Shown: piece by piece, positions 15,363-22,431 of the stretch
Position numbering within the stretch: the stretch's first letter is position 1
How the letters are laid out: each line of letters begins with the position of its first letter
NCBI GenBank assembly: GCA_007129455.1
Contig: SKVL01000057.1
Span: 1 to 29,187, forward strand
Length of the DNA: 29,187 nucleotides
Source: Candidatus Campbelliibacteriota bacterium
GTDB lineage: Bacteria > Patescibacteriota > Minisyncoccia > Phycocordibacterales > CSBR16-193
Direction of reading: 5' to 3'
Made by a program: the position numbers and the translations under genes
Notes under the pieces: model-generated
The model's input: only the letters and a program-made list of their open reading frames with translations
Databases searched by the model: none
Told to the model about the DNA's origin: nothing

Positions 15363-15752
15363 ATGAAAGGATATTTTGTAAATATAGAAGACGAGACAAA
15401 AGATAACTATGATTATAGGCGAGTTCTGTACACAAGCAAACACAGTCAGCTTGTGGTCATGAGTGTGGAGCCCGGAGATGAAATAGGTGAGGAAGTTCAC
15501 GAACTTGACCAGTTCATAAGGGTGGAGAAAGGAAAAGCCAAAGTAATTTTGAACAAAACGGAGGAAAGGGAAATTGAAGATGACTGGGCGGTTATAATCC
15601 CCGCCGGCGTTTGGCACAATGTTATAAACACCGGAGACAAGCCCTTGAAACTTTATACCATTTACTCTCCTCCGGAGCACAAAGACGGAGTGGTGCAGAA
15701 AACAAAGGCCGATGAAGAGGAAGAGCACTTCGATGGTGTTACCACGGAATAA
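15363..15752 (+). CDS. Single-domain cupin
   Basis: This 129-residue protein is a small beta-barrel cupin. Motif 1 is GDEIGEEVHELDQFIRVEKGKAKV (38-61), with H46 and the common DQF-x-RVE-x-G pattern. Motif 2 is PAGVWHNVINTG (80-91), with H85. The usual HxH of metal-dependent cupins is reduced to a single His in motif 1, so metal binding is uncertain. The end is acidic. It has its own promoter and terminator, so it is monocistronic. The substrate or ligand is unknown; such cupins often bind sugars or act as sensors. Confidence 0.8.
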   Translation: MKGYFVNIEDETKDNYDYRRVLYTSKHSQLVVMSVEPGDEIGEEVHELDQFIRVEKGKAKVILNKTEEREIEDDWAVIIPAGVWHNVINTGDKPLKLYTIYSPPEHKDGVVQKTKADEEEEHFDGVTTE

Positions 15753-15761
15753 ATACAGTTG

Positions 15762-15808
15762 GGAAAACTAAAACGCGCGGTCTTGATTCCGCGCGTTTTT
15801 AGTTTTCC
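15762..15808 (+). terminator. Long terminator hairpin after the cupin gene
   Basis: A 19-bp stem (15762-15780 with 15789-15808, one bulged T) has a GC-rich top (CGCGCGG) and an 8-nt loop. The T-run lies in the right arm, so termination would occur within the stem base. Confidence 0.85.
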
Positions 15809-15817
15809 GAAGATTTG

Positions 15818-15973
15818 TTGTATTTTCTTATTCATTCTGTAGTTTTAAAAAAGAGTGGATATATCTGGCCTTTCGTCTTTATATTCGGTCTTGCCTCAGT
15901 CTCTTCAATTCTTTATTCTGGTATTCGCATAAAAGATCGCATGTCTATAAGTTATGGATATTACCTGAACTAG
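15818..15973 (+). CDS. Possible small membrane protein without an ATG start
   Basis: An open frame from TTG at 15818 to TAG at 15971 would encode 51 residues: a first hydrophobic stretch, then KKSGYIWPFVFIFGLASV, one clear membrane helix, and a polar tail ending SYGYYLN. The sequence looks protein-like rather than random, but no ATG or GTG lies in frame before it and there is no ribosome-binding site. It could be a TTG-started small protein, a degraded gene fragment, or chance. Confidence 0.3.
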   Translation: MYFLIHSVVLKKSGYIWPFVFIFGLASVSSILYSGIRIKDRMSISYGYYLN

Positions 15974-16152
15974 AGACGGATTATCGGAAGTGCTCAAGAT
16001 GGATGCGAGAAGTTTGCGGAAATAATATACTCATTGATTAAAACTACTCGTCGCTCTCGGGCGGTTTTTGTTATCAACTGTTTACAATTATATTTTTGAG
16101 GAGTATTCTGTGGGCAGAATGTAAATTAATAACAAGAGGAGGAAAGCTGACC
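15974..16152 (+). other. Non-coding leader of the zinc-ribbon gene
   Basis: This stretch has no credible ORF. It holds a weak GC-rich hairpin ending in TTTTTG (about 16040-16070), an AT-rich segment with -10-like TACAAT (16083-16088), and a perfect 6-bp hairpin ATTCTG-TGGG-CAGAAT (16105-16120) that sits 14 nt before the Shine-Dalgarno site. The last could affect translation. Confidence 0.4.
16135..16142 (+). promoter_or_regulatory. Strong Shine-Dalgarno that sets the zinc-ribbon start
   Basis: AGAGGAGG ends 10 nt before the ATG at 16153. The frame is open from 16096, but this site makes 16153 the likely start. Confidence 0.75.
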
Positions 16153-16494
16153 ATGTTTAAAACCAAAACGTCGGCTTTTTGGCTGGTAGTTTCAGCCTTA
16201 GCTGTCAAACTTTTTAAGAGAGATTCTATTCTGGCTGTTGTGGATCACTTGAGTTTGAGGCAGTGGGAGAATTACATGGTTTCAAGCATTCCTAAGTTTC
16301 CCACTAACGGAGCTAAAAAAAAGGTTAACGTAAAAGAATTCAGGATTCTTGACAAAGACGGCAGAAAGGTTGGTCTCAGTTGTCCGGGGTGCGGACACAT
16401 GGGCCCCATGCCCGAGAGGTGCGCAATGTTCCGGTGTCCGGAATGTAAGATTGATATGTATCTTTCAGGCTGGTGTGTTTTCATTTGGAGTTAG
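16153..16494 (+). CDS. Small membrane-anchored zinc-ribbon protein
   Basis: This 113-residue protein is not a recognised family. An N-terminal hydrophobic stretch (about 8-20, then 26-31) may anchor it in the membrane. The middle is basic (KKKVNVKEF, 55-63). The C-terminal part holds a two-knuckle zinc ribbon: C77-PG-C80 and C95-PE-C98, with extra Cys at 90 and 108. The last residues (SGWCVFIWS) are hydrophobic. Zinc ribbons commonly bind nucleic acid or proteins; a redox role for the extra cysteines is also possible. It is flanked by terminators, so it is monocistronic, and its classical Shine-Dalgarno stands out from its neighbours. Confidence 0.65.
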   Translation: MFKTKTSAFWLVVSALAVKLFKRDSILAVVDHLSLRQWENYMVSSIPKFPTNGAKKKVNVKEFRILDKDGRKVGLSCPGCGHMGPMPERCAMFRCPECKIDMYLSGWCVFIWS

Positions 16495-16514
16495 AAATCA
16501 GTTGGAGATCTTTT

Positions 16515-16542
16515 AAAAGGCCGCTTGAATGCGGCCTTTTTT
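16515..16542 (+). terminator. Rho-independent terminator
   Basis: AAAAGGCCGC (16515-16524) and GCGGCCTTTT (16531-16540) form a perfect 10-bp stem with a 6-nt loop and a T-run of six. Confidence 0.9.
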
Positions 16543-16629
16543 GTTGAGTTGAGCACACAGGTGAGCCCTGTCGATTAAAGAGAACTTTCTTCGATTACCC
16601 CTGATATATTTTTGGGAATTAAACAAGCG

Positions 16630-16638
16630 TGATATACT
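16630..16638 (+). promoter_or_regulatory. Extended -10 promoter of the baeRF-like gene
   Basis: TGATATACT (hexamer 16633-16638) lies 43 nt before the ATG at 16682. A weak TTGGGA at 16612-16617 is 15 bp upstream of the hexamer. Confidence 0.5.
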
Positions 16639-16659
16639 TTACTAGTTAGTTTTTAATAA

Positions 16660-16679
16660 TAATTAATATATATTAATTA
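16660..16679. promoter_or_regulatory. Perfect 20-bp AT palindrome just before the start codon
   Basis: TAATTAATATATATTAATTA is a perfect palindrome ending 2 nt before the ATG at 16682 and downstream of the -10. It could be a repressor site or an mRNA hairpin at the ribosome-loading site. It is all A/T, so chance is possible. Confidence 0.4.
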
Positions 16680-16681
16680 CT

Positions 16682-17215
16682 ATGAAAATACCCTCGGAGA
16701 ACTATCAATTTTCAAACGAGCCGAGCATCTTGGTGGTAACCGGAATCAGAGAGGCTCTAATTTATTATGCCAGAGAAGGTGAGGTGGACAGGTTATCGGA
16801 GATTATGGCTGAAAAACCGGAAGACCCCGGTAAACCCGGAGTTTTCATAACCGGAGGCAAGAACATGATTCATCACGGTGCCTCTCTCGAGGATAAACAA
16901 AGAAAGATCCGTGACAAGGCCATAAAGAATTTTTTGAGTGAGCTGAAAAAAGATCTGAAAGAGATACCCGACATTGATAAAATAAAGTCCCTGTATCTTT
17001 TCACTCCGGAGCCTTTCGAGGGTAGTGTTTTGGAGGAGATTCCCGCAAAACTCAAAAAGAAGATAGAGAATACTTTTTACGGTAACTATACGAATAAGCA
17101 CCCGATTGATCTGGTAAAGAAGATAACAACGGTCAAGAACAAAAAAAAGGAGGATTTGACTGAAGAAGAGGCAAGGGAGATATTGAAGCTTAAAAGGCAA
17201 AACAGAGCCAAATAG
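16682..17215 (+). CDS. Host attachment / baeRF-like protein (putative)
   Basis: This 177-residue soluble, Lys-rich protein resembles the bacterial proteins annotated as host attachment proteins, which belong to the bacterial/archaeal eRF1 (baeRF) superfamily. Support comes from the layout ITGGKNMIHHG, a long helix (FLSELKKDLKEI), the strand-loop KIKSLYLFTPEPFEGSVLEEIP (about 100-121), and a final helix with NKHPIDLVKKI. The similarity is by pattern only and no catalytic motif is obvious. The C-terminus (about 150-177) is charged. It has its own promoter and terminator. Alternative: an uncharacterised Patescibacteria-specific protein. Confidence 0.5.
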   Translation: MKIPSENYQFSNEPSILVVTGIREALIYYAREGEVDRLSEIMAEKPEDPGKPGVFITGGKNMIHHGASLEDKQRKIRDKAIKNFLSELKKDLKEIPDIDKIKSLYLFTPEPFEGSVLEEIPAKLKKKIENTFYGNYTNKHPIDLVKKITTVKNKKKEDLTEEEAREILKLKRQNRAK

Positions 17216-17242
17216 AGGCATCATATTATATATCTTAAACAG

Positions 17243-17269
17243 AAAGAGCCCCTGGGGGCTCTTTTGTTT
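17243..17269 (+). terminator. Rho-independent terminator
   Basis: AAAGAGCCCC (17243-17252) and GGGGCTCTTT (17255-17264) form a GC-rich stem with a very short loop, followed by TTTTGTTTT. Confidence 0.85.
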
Positions 17270-17274
17270 TAGTA

Positions 17275-17303
17275 TTGACATAAAAGAACAAATATTATAT
17301 AGT
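17275..17303 (+). promoter_or_regulatory. Consensus sigma-70 promoter of the diguanylate cyclase gene
   Basis: TTGACA (17275-17280) and TATAGT (17298-17303) are exactly 17 bp apart. This is the best consensus promoter in the window. It leaves a leader of about 35 nt containing a Shine-Dalgarno site. Confidence 0.85.
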
Positions 17304-17333
17304 ATTATAAATCTGTACTTTTAAAATTAAAAA

Positions 17334-17340
17334 AAGGAGA
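17334..17340 (+). promoter_or_regulatory. Shine-Dalgarno site of the diguanylate cyclase gene
   Basis: AAGGAGA ends 6 nt before the ATG at 17347, an optimal arrangement. Confidence 0.75.
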
Positions 17341-17346
17341 ATAAAG

Positions 17347-17949
17347 ATGACAAGAGAACTTTTTCTTTTGATCATAATTTTCATTTTGATCAACCTGGTA
17401 CTGGTTCTGATTTGGCGCCTTTGGAAACTCAAGGAGCTTTCCGAAAGAGACCATTTAACGGGACTTTTTAACCGAAATGTTTTTGACGGGACTCTTTTGA
17501 ATCTACTGCATTTGCAAAAGGGTCGCAGGGACTTTGCCCTTCTGGTTTTGGACATCGACTTTTTTAAGGCGGTCAATGACAACGAGGGCCACCTTGTAGG
17601 CGACAAGATCTTGAAAGCGGTTGCCGTAAGGATTATGGGCAACATTCGCCCCAGTGACATGGCTTTCCGCTACGGTGGAGAGGAGTTTGCCGTTATCCTT
17701 CCAGGGACTGGTCGTGAAAGTGCCATTCAAGTTGGCAAACGGCTTTTAGAAAAGATGAGGATGCCTTTTCGGTTGGAGAAAACAACTTCCGGTGATAACA
17801 CTTTGAACGTGACGGTTAGTATTGGAGTGGCAATCTCAAAAGAGGGGGATTCTCCTCCTTCAGTTTTCAGCCGAGCTGATGAGGCCCTGTATCATGCAAA
17901 GGAGAGTGGAAGGGATCGGTTGATGGTAAAAAATAATAGATCAAAGTAA
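17347..17949 (+). CDS. Membrane-anchored GGDEF diguanylate cyclase
   Basis: This 200-residue protein has one N-terminal membrane helix (5-25) and then a nearly minimal GGDEF domain (about 35-196). DHLTGLFNR (35-43) opens the domain. LDIDFFKAVND (68-78) carries the metal-binding Asp. The active-site loop is GGEEF (110-114), and an RPSD inhibitory I-site (101-104) lies at the canonical spacing before it. All features needed to make c-di-GMP and be product-inhibited are present. No sensor domain is present. A small anchored protein follows with its Shine-Dalgarno overlapping this gene's stop codon. No c-di-GMP effector or phosphodiesterase is visible in the window. Confidence 0.9.
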   Translation: MTRELFLLIIIFILINLVLVLIWRLWKLKELSERDHLTGLFNRNVFDGTLLNLLHLQKGRRDFALLVLDIDFFKAVNDNEGHLVGDKILKAVAVRIMGNIRPSDMAFRYGGEEFAVILPGTGRESAIQVGKRLLEKMRMPFRLEKTTSGDNTLNVTVSIGVAISKEGDSPPSVFSRADEALYHAKESGRDRLMVKNNRSK

Positions 17950-17954
17950 GGAGA
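17948..17954 (+). promoter_or_regulatory. Shine-Dalgarno overlapping the cyclase stop codon
   Basis: AAGGAGA overlaps the TAA at 17947-17949 and precedes the ATG at 17961 by 6 nt, implying translational coupling of the two genes. Confidence 0.7.
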
Positions 17955-17960
17955 AAATTA

Positions 17961-18194
17961 ATGCTAAAGAATTTGACTGTTGCAGTATCGAGTGTATTTC
18001 TTTTTGTCGTCATCATTTTCGGCGCATGGGTTTACCACAACTGGTATATGTCTTTACCGGTTGTAAAATATACCACCGACGGCCAGATTGTAGCCGTTGA
18101 GGTTCAAGGACAATACTATGGTCCCGAACATATGGAAAAAGTGGGAGACCGTTACAAAAAAGATTGGGTTTCCTTTGACTGGAAACCCGAATAA
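17961..18194 (+). CDS. Small membrane-anchored protein downstream of the cyclase
   Basis: This 77-residue protein has an N-terminal hydrophobic helix (5-24) and an extracytoplasmic-looking tail rich in aromatic residues (WVYHNWYMSLP, then DGQIVAVEVQGQYYG). It belongs to no family I recognise. It is coupled to the diguanylate cyclase gene by an overlapping Shine-Dalgarno and shares its terminator, so it may modulate or sense for the cyclase, which has no sensor of its own. Confidence 0.65.
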   Translation: MLKNLTVAVSSVFLFVVIIFGAWVYHNWYMSLPVVKYTTDGQIVAVEVQGQYYGPEHMEKVGDRYKKDWVSFDWKPE

Positions 18195-18204
18195 CTCCTT
18201 TTTA

Positions 18205-18240
18205 AAAACCCGTCGGATTTTTATTCGACGGGTTTTCTTT
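18205..18240. terminator. Bidirectional terminator between convergent genes
   Basis: AAAACCCGTCG (18205-18215) and CGACGGGTTTT (18226-18236) form a perfect 11-bp stem with a 10-nt loop. The right side runs into TTTTCTTTTTT. It serves the + strand operon and, with its left A-run, probably also the - strand LOG gene ending at 18242. Confidence 0.9.
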
Positions 18241-18241
18241 T

Positions 18242-18952
18242 TTATTGTTTCCGTCTCCTCACGCCGGCGATGACTCGAGCGTCGTTTTTTATCGCCTCCA
18301 CTATACTGTCGAGGTCATCGGTAATGGTGTAAAGCTCTCTGTCTCCATTTCTTATCGTACCTCGCTCTTCTAAACCTTTTTTCAAGAAGGTGTCCAAGTG
18401 CTTCCAGTACTCTTCTCCGAAAAGGAAAATGGGAATACGATGCAGTTTATTAGTCTGAACCAAGGTGATGATTTCAAAGAACTCATCCAGTGTCCCGAAC
18501 CCGCCTGGAAAATACACAAAAGCCTCGGCCGAAAATGACAGGCAGACTTTTCTGCTGAAGAAGTAATGGAAATCAAGTGATTCGGTTACATACGGGTTAG
18601 TCTTCTGTTCTCTGGGAAGACTGATACAGAAACCGATGGAGTTTCCACCGGCTTCATATGCCCCGCGGTTGGCCGCCTCCATTATTCCCGGGCCTCCTCC
18701 TGTTATCACCGAGAATCCGGTTTCCTTGACTATTTTGCTTCCCAGCTCTCGGGCTTTTTGGTAGTAATGATCGTCTTCGCTCAAGACGGCGGAGCCGAAG
18801 ACGGTCACCGAAGAAGGGTGTTTCGTCAAAAAGTCAAAACCCTCTTTGAATTCTTTGTTTATTATACTCATTCTCTCTTCCGCTTCCTCTCTCATCATCT
18901 CCAGCGTGTAAGGTGTGATCTGTGACTCCGGGTGTGGTTTATCTTGAGACAT
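18242..18952 (-). CDS. LOG-family (TIGR00730) nucleotide-binding Rossmann protein
   Basis: This 236-residue protein carries both hallmark motifs of the LOG / lysine-decarboxylase-like family: GGGPGIMEAANRGA (85-98) and PGGFGTLDEFFE (149-160). VTVFGSA (49-55) forms the first Rossmann strand. LOG proteins cleave cytokinin riboside or other nucleoside 5'-monophosphates to base plus ribose phosphate; in bacteria the physiological role is often purine salvage or stress. The N-terminal 45 residues are a helical extension. It is divergent from tgt with a 75-bp shared regulatory region. Confidence 0.85.
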   Translation of the reverse strand: MSQDKPHPESQITPYTLEMMREEAEERMSIINKEFKEGFDFLTKHPSSVTVFGSAVLSEDDHYYQKARELGSKIVKETGFSVITGGGPGIMEAANRGAYEAGGNSIGFCISLPREQKTNPYVTESLDFHYFFSRKVCLSFSAEAFVYFPGGFGTLDEFFEIITLVQTNKLHRIPIFLFGEEYWKHLDTFLKKGLEERGTIRNGDRELYTITDDLDSIVEAIKNDARVIAGVRRRKQ

Positions 18953-18986
18953 ATCTATGCGAGATTAAATCTGCTAATATGGTGGA

Positions 18987-18992
18987 TATAAT
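18987..18992 (+). promoter_or_regulatory. Candidate -10 for tgt
   Basis: TATAAT at 18987-18992 lies 35 nt before the tgt ATG in the 75-bp divergent region. No clear -35. Confidence 0.45.
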
Positions 18993-19027
18993 AACATATA
19001 TTATTTAAGAGTTTTCCACCTGAAACC

Positions 19028-20242
19028 ATGAGTGATCTCTTTTCTTTTAACATCAAAAACCGGCTTGCCGGCTCTCATGCTCGAGTCGGGGAACTTTTGA
19101 CCCCCCATGGTGTATTAAAAACACCTGTCTTTATTCCGGTTGGAACAAAAGCGACCGTAAAGGCTTTAACTCCGGAAATGGTGGAAGAGATTGGTGCTCA
19201 AGCGGTCTTGGCCAACACATATCATCTCTATCTTGAGCCGGGTGATGAGTTGATAGCCAAAGCTGGAGGACTGCACTCTTTCATGAACTGGGAAAAACCG
19301 ATTGTCACCGACTCGGGAGGTTTTCAGGTTTTCTCTTTAGGTGCCGGGCTCGGTGAAGGAGTCTCCAAAGTTTCAATGAAAAACAAAGAGAACATCGACA
19401 AAGGCAGATGCACGACATCAATCTCTACACCGGTTAATATCAACGAGGACGGAGTTACTTTTCCTTCTTTCAGGGATGGAAGCTTGCACACCTTTACTCC
19501 GGAGAGGAGTGTCGAGATTCAGCAAAATCTCGGTGCCGACATATTTTTCGCTTTTGATGAGTGTACCTCTCCTTTGGCCGGTTATGATTATCAAAAGAGT
19601 GCTGCGGAAAGAACTCATCGATGGGCCGGACGCTGTCTGGAAAGACATAGGGCCGACAAGGAGTCCTTCAGAAAACAACTTCTTTTCGGAGTTGTTCAAG
19701 GTGGGCGGTTTGAAGATTTGCGTAGATGGAGCGCTCGAACTCTCGCGGAGATGTCCTTTTCAGGCTTCGGCATAGGAGGTTCGTTCGAAAAAGAAGATAT
19801 AGAGACGGCCGTTTTGTGGGTAGTCGAAGAGTTGCCCGAGGACAAACCGAGGCATCTTTTGGGTATAGGAGACCCCAAGGATATATTCGGCGCCGTAGAG
19901 AACGGAATCGATATGTTCGACTGCGTCTCGCCGACGCGCCTCGGGCGAAACGGCACCCTCTATACCCACAGCGGTGTTATTAATATAAGGAACGGGTCAT
20001 TCAGGGCTGACCTCTCTCCCGTTGATGAAGAGTGTGATTGCTATACCTGTAGAAATTACTCTCGCGCTTATCTTTCGCACCTTTATCGCTCCAAAGAGAT
20101 GCTCGGTCCGACCTTGGGTTCAATACATAATTTGAGGTTCTTAATCTCCACGGTGGATCGTATCAGAGACTCCATTGAAAAAGGTTCCTTTTTTGAATTC
20201 AAAGCTTCTTTTTTAAGCAAATACGACAAAAAAACCAAATAA
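19028..20242 (+). CDS. tgt: tRNA-guanine transglycosylase (queuine/preQ1 tRNA-ribosyltransferase)
   Basis: This 404-residue enzyme exchanges G34 of GUN tRNAs for preQ1 or queuine. Conserved parts are VTDSGGFQVFSL (93-104, catalytic D95), FAFDECTS (175-181), the base-recognition GVVQGG, and MFDCVSPTR (296-304, nucleophile D298). The zinc site is C336-x-C338-x2-C341 with H367. Residues about 105-140 form an extra segment (GAGLGEG... with a Cys at 128) before DGVTFPSFRDGS; usual bacterial enzymes have a much shorter loop here. No queuosine biosynthesis gene is in the window, so the cell may rely on salvage. uvrB follows after 60 bp. Confidence 0.95.
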   Translation: MSDLFSFNIKNRLAGSHARVGELLTPHGVLKTPVFIPVGTKATVKALTPEMVEEIGAQAVLANTYHLYLEPGDELIAKAGGLHSFMNWEKPIVTDSGGFQVFSLGAGLGEGVSKVSMKNKENIDKGRCTTSISTPVNINEDGVTFPSFRDGSLHTFTPERSVEIQQNLGADIFFAFDECTSPLAGYDYQKSAAERTHRWAGRCLERHRADKESFRKQLLFGVVQGGRFEDLRRWSARTLAEMSFSGFGIGGSFEKEDIETAVLWVVEELPEDKPRHLLGIGDPKDIFGAVENGIDMFDCVSPTRLGRNGTLYTHSGVINIRNGSFRADLSPVDEECDCYTCRNYSRAYLSHLYRSKEMLGPTLGSIHNLRFLISTVDRIRDSIEKGSFFEFKASFLSKYDKKTK

Positions 20243-20283
20243 ATATTTATAGGGAAACTTTCTTTTTTAAGAACTCTGCTTTG

Positions 20284-20292
20284 TGGTATAGT
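20284..20292 (+). promoter_or_regulatory. Extended -10 of uvrB, near-leaderless
   Basis: TGGTATAGT (hexamer 20287-20292) ends 10 nt before the ATG at 20303. Transcription would start a few bases before the start codon. No Shine-Dalgarno fits. Confidence 0.55.
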
Positions 20293-20302
20293 TTGCTTGC
20301 TT

Positions 20303-22354
20303 ATGAAGGGAAATAAATCATTTGAACTGAAAAGTGAATACAAACCGGCCGGAGACCAGCCAGAGGCCATCTCTTTGCTTGCCGACGGACTTAAAAAGGG
20401 ATATACACACCAAACCCTTCTAGGAATAACCGGTTCGGGAAAGACCTTTACGATGGCAAATGTGATAGAAAAGTATCAAAGGCCGACTCTTGTTATCGCT
20501 CATAATAAAACTTTGGCCGCTCAGCTTGCAGAGGAATACAAAAACTTTTTCCCGGGTAACACCGTTACATACTTCGTTTCTTACTACGACTACTATCAAC
20601 CCGAGGCCTACGTTTCGGTCACCGACACCTACATAGAAAAAGAAGCTCAGATCAATGAAGAGATAAATCGTCTCCGGCATGAGACTACCCAGGCATTGCT
20701 CATGGGCGGAGATGTTATCGTGGTGGCGTCGGTTTCTTGTATTTACGGGCTGGGGAGTCCGGTGGAGTATGAGAAGGTCAACTTCAAAATAGAGGTTGGA
20801 ATGGATCTTTCGCGAAGAGCGATGCTTTCGCGACTTGTCGACATTCATTTCAAAAGAACCAACGCCGATCTTGACCCTGGACTTTTTCGGGTTATAGGGA
20901 ACTTTATCGAAGTGATGCCGGTTAACGAAAGAAAGATATACAGAGTCTCGATTAAGGGTGAAAAGGTGGATTCGATCATTGTTTTGGACTCGATATCTCG
21001 TTCTATTTTAACTGAACCCGAAGCAATCTTTATATTTCCGGCTCACCACTTTGTTACTCCCGAAGAGGAGATATCGAGAGCATTGAAGGACATTGAGTTT
21101 GAGCTTGATACGCGATTGGGTGAGTTAAAAAGTGAAGGGAAGAACTTGGAAGCCGAGAGGCTCTCCAGAAGAACTCGTTATGACATGGCGATGATAAGGG
21201 AAGTCGGGTACTGTAACGGTATAGAGAACTATTCAAGGCATTTCTCGGGAAGATCCGAGGGAGAGGCTCCGGACACATTGCTTTCATATTTCCCTCACAC
21301 CGATGAGGGTCGTCCGGATTTTTTGACTGTTATTGACGAGTCTCATGTAACCATCCCTCAGATAGGCGGGATGTATGCAGGGGATCGCTCTCGCAAGAAG
21401 TCCTTAATCGAGTTCGGTTTTAGACTGCCTTCGGCACTTGATAACAGGCCACTGACTTATGACGAGTTTAATGAAAGAGTGGGGGAGAGAATTTACACCT
21501 CGGCCACACCTGGCCCTTATGAAAGAGAAAAAAGCGAAAGAACAGTCGAACAGGTGGTGAGACCGACCGGGTTAATCGACCCCGAGCTCTTGATAAGGCC
21601 GGTCGTAAGTACGGACGGAAAAAATAAAAAAGGAAAGATCTACGAAGGTCAGGTCCATGATTTTATAAAAGAAGCGGAGTTGGAGATAGAAAAAGGCGGG
21701 AGAGTTTTGGCAACAACTTTAACCAAGCGCATGGCGGAAAATCTGAGCGACTATCTTAAAGAGAGGGGGCTGAAGGCTGAGTATCTTCATAGTGATATAA
21801 AGACCATCGAAAGAGTGGAGATAATTTACTCACTGAGAAGAGGGGACTTTGACTGCTTGGTGGGGGTTAATCTTTTAAGGGAGGGTCTTGATCTGCCGGA
21901 GGTGTCTCTGATCGGGATACTGGATGCCGACAAAGAGGGCTTTTTAAGGTCCGAGACCGCACTGATACAGACTATAGGCCGAGCTGCGAGAAATTTATCC
22001 GGAAGAGTTATTCTTTATGCCGATAATATAACAGGTTCCATCAAAAGGGCTGTCGATGAGACTGAGCGTCGCCGTGCGCTTCAAATGGCTCATAACAAGA
22101 AGCACGGAATAACCCCAAAAGGGATTGAGAAAAAAATACAAGACATATCTTCTTCTTTGGAGAAAAGAAGACGCGATATAGCAGGAAGTATTTTAAAAAT
22201 CGAGTTGGAATCGAAGGGTGCCGATATCAAGAAGCTCGTTAAAACAAAAGAAAAAGAGATGGAGTATGCCGTTAAAAGATTGGATTTTGAGACAGCCGCC
22301 ATACTTCGAGATGAGATACATATGCTGAAAGATGCGACAAAAAAGAGGGGATAA
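20303..22354 (+). CDS. uvrB: Excinuclease ABC subunit B
   Basis: This 683-residue helicase-like subunit receives damaged DNA from UvrA and recruits UvrC. Walker A is GITGSGKT (41-48). The damage-gripping beta-hairpin region YYDYYQPEAYV follows at about 93-103. Helicase motifs include VIDESH, TSATPGPYE and QTIGRAARN. The C-terminal UVR domain that binds UvrC is present (KEMEYAVKRLDFETAAILRDEI). Full length for the family. An in-frame TTG six bases upstream is rejected in favour of ATG 20303. It is directly followed by the signalling cluster, with uvrA after it; uvrC is not in the window. Confidence 0.97.
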   Translation: MKGNKSFELKSEYKPAGDQPEAISLLADGLKKGYTHQTLLGITGSGKTFTMANVIEKYQRPTLVIAHNKTLAAQLAEEYKNFFPGNTVTYFVSYYDYYQPEAYVSVTDTYIEKEAQINEEINRLRHETTQALLMGGDVIVVASVSCIYGLGSPVEYEKVNFKIEVGMDLSRRAMLSRLVDIHFKRTNADLDPGLFRVIGNFIEVMPVNERKIYRVSIKGEKVDSIIVLDSISRSILTEPEAIFIFPAHHFVTPEEEISRALKDIEFELDTRLGELKSEGKNLEAERLSRRTRYDMAMIREVGYCNGIENYSRHFSGRSEGEAPDTLLSYFPHTDEGRPDFLTVIDESHVTIPQIGGMYAGDRSRKKSLIEFGFRLPSALDNRPLTYDEFNERVGERIYTSATPGPYEREKSERTVEQVVRPTGLIDPELLIRPVVSTDGKNKKGKIYEGQVHDFIKEAELEIEKGGRVLATTLTKRMAENLSDYLKERGLKAEYLHSDIKTIERVEIIYSLRRGDFDCLVGVNLLREGLDLPEVSLIGILDADKEGFLRSETALIQTIGRAARNLSGRVILYADNITGSIKRAVDETERRRALQMAHNKKHGITPKGIEKKIQDISSSLEKRRRDIAGSILKIELESKGADIKKLVKTKEKEMEYAVKRLDFETAAILRDEIHMLKDATKKRG

Positions 22355-22382
22355 GAGGTTTGTTTTTTCCTCGCCATGTTAG

Positions 22383-22388
22383 TATACT
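22383..22388 (+). promoter_or_regulatory. Candidate -10 for the signalling cluster
   Basis: TATACT at 22383-22388 lies 43 nt before the ATG at 22432 and just after uvrB. It would start a transcript covering REC, FIST and kinase genes. No -35 is evident. Confidence 0.4.
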
Positions 22389-22431
22389 GAATTTTAATAC
22401 GTTGAATAACGGTTTAATTATATTTTTATTG

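Noticed and set aside
16040..16070. Terminator upstream of the zinc-ribbon gene
   Set aside because: The stem is short with wobble and an asymmetric bulge; mentioned only in the leader description.
20297..20302. TTG start for uvrB
   Set aside because: ATG at 20303 gives the normal UvrB N-terminus and fits the extended -10.
22360..22431. N-terminal extension of the first receiver from TTG 22360
   Set aside because: It adds 24 residues outside the receiver fold and includes the likely -10 at 22383.
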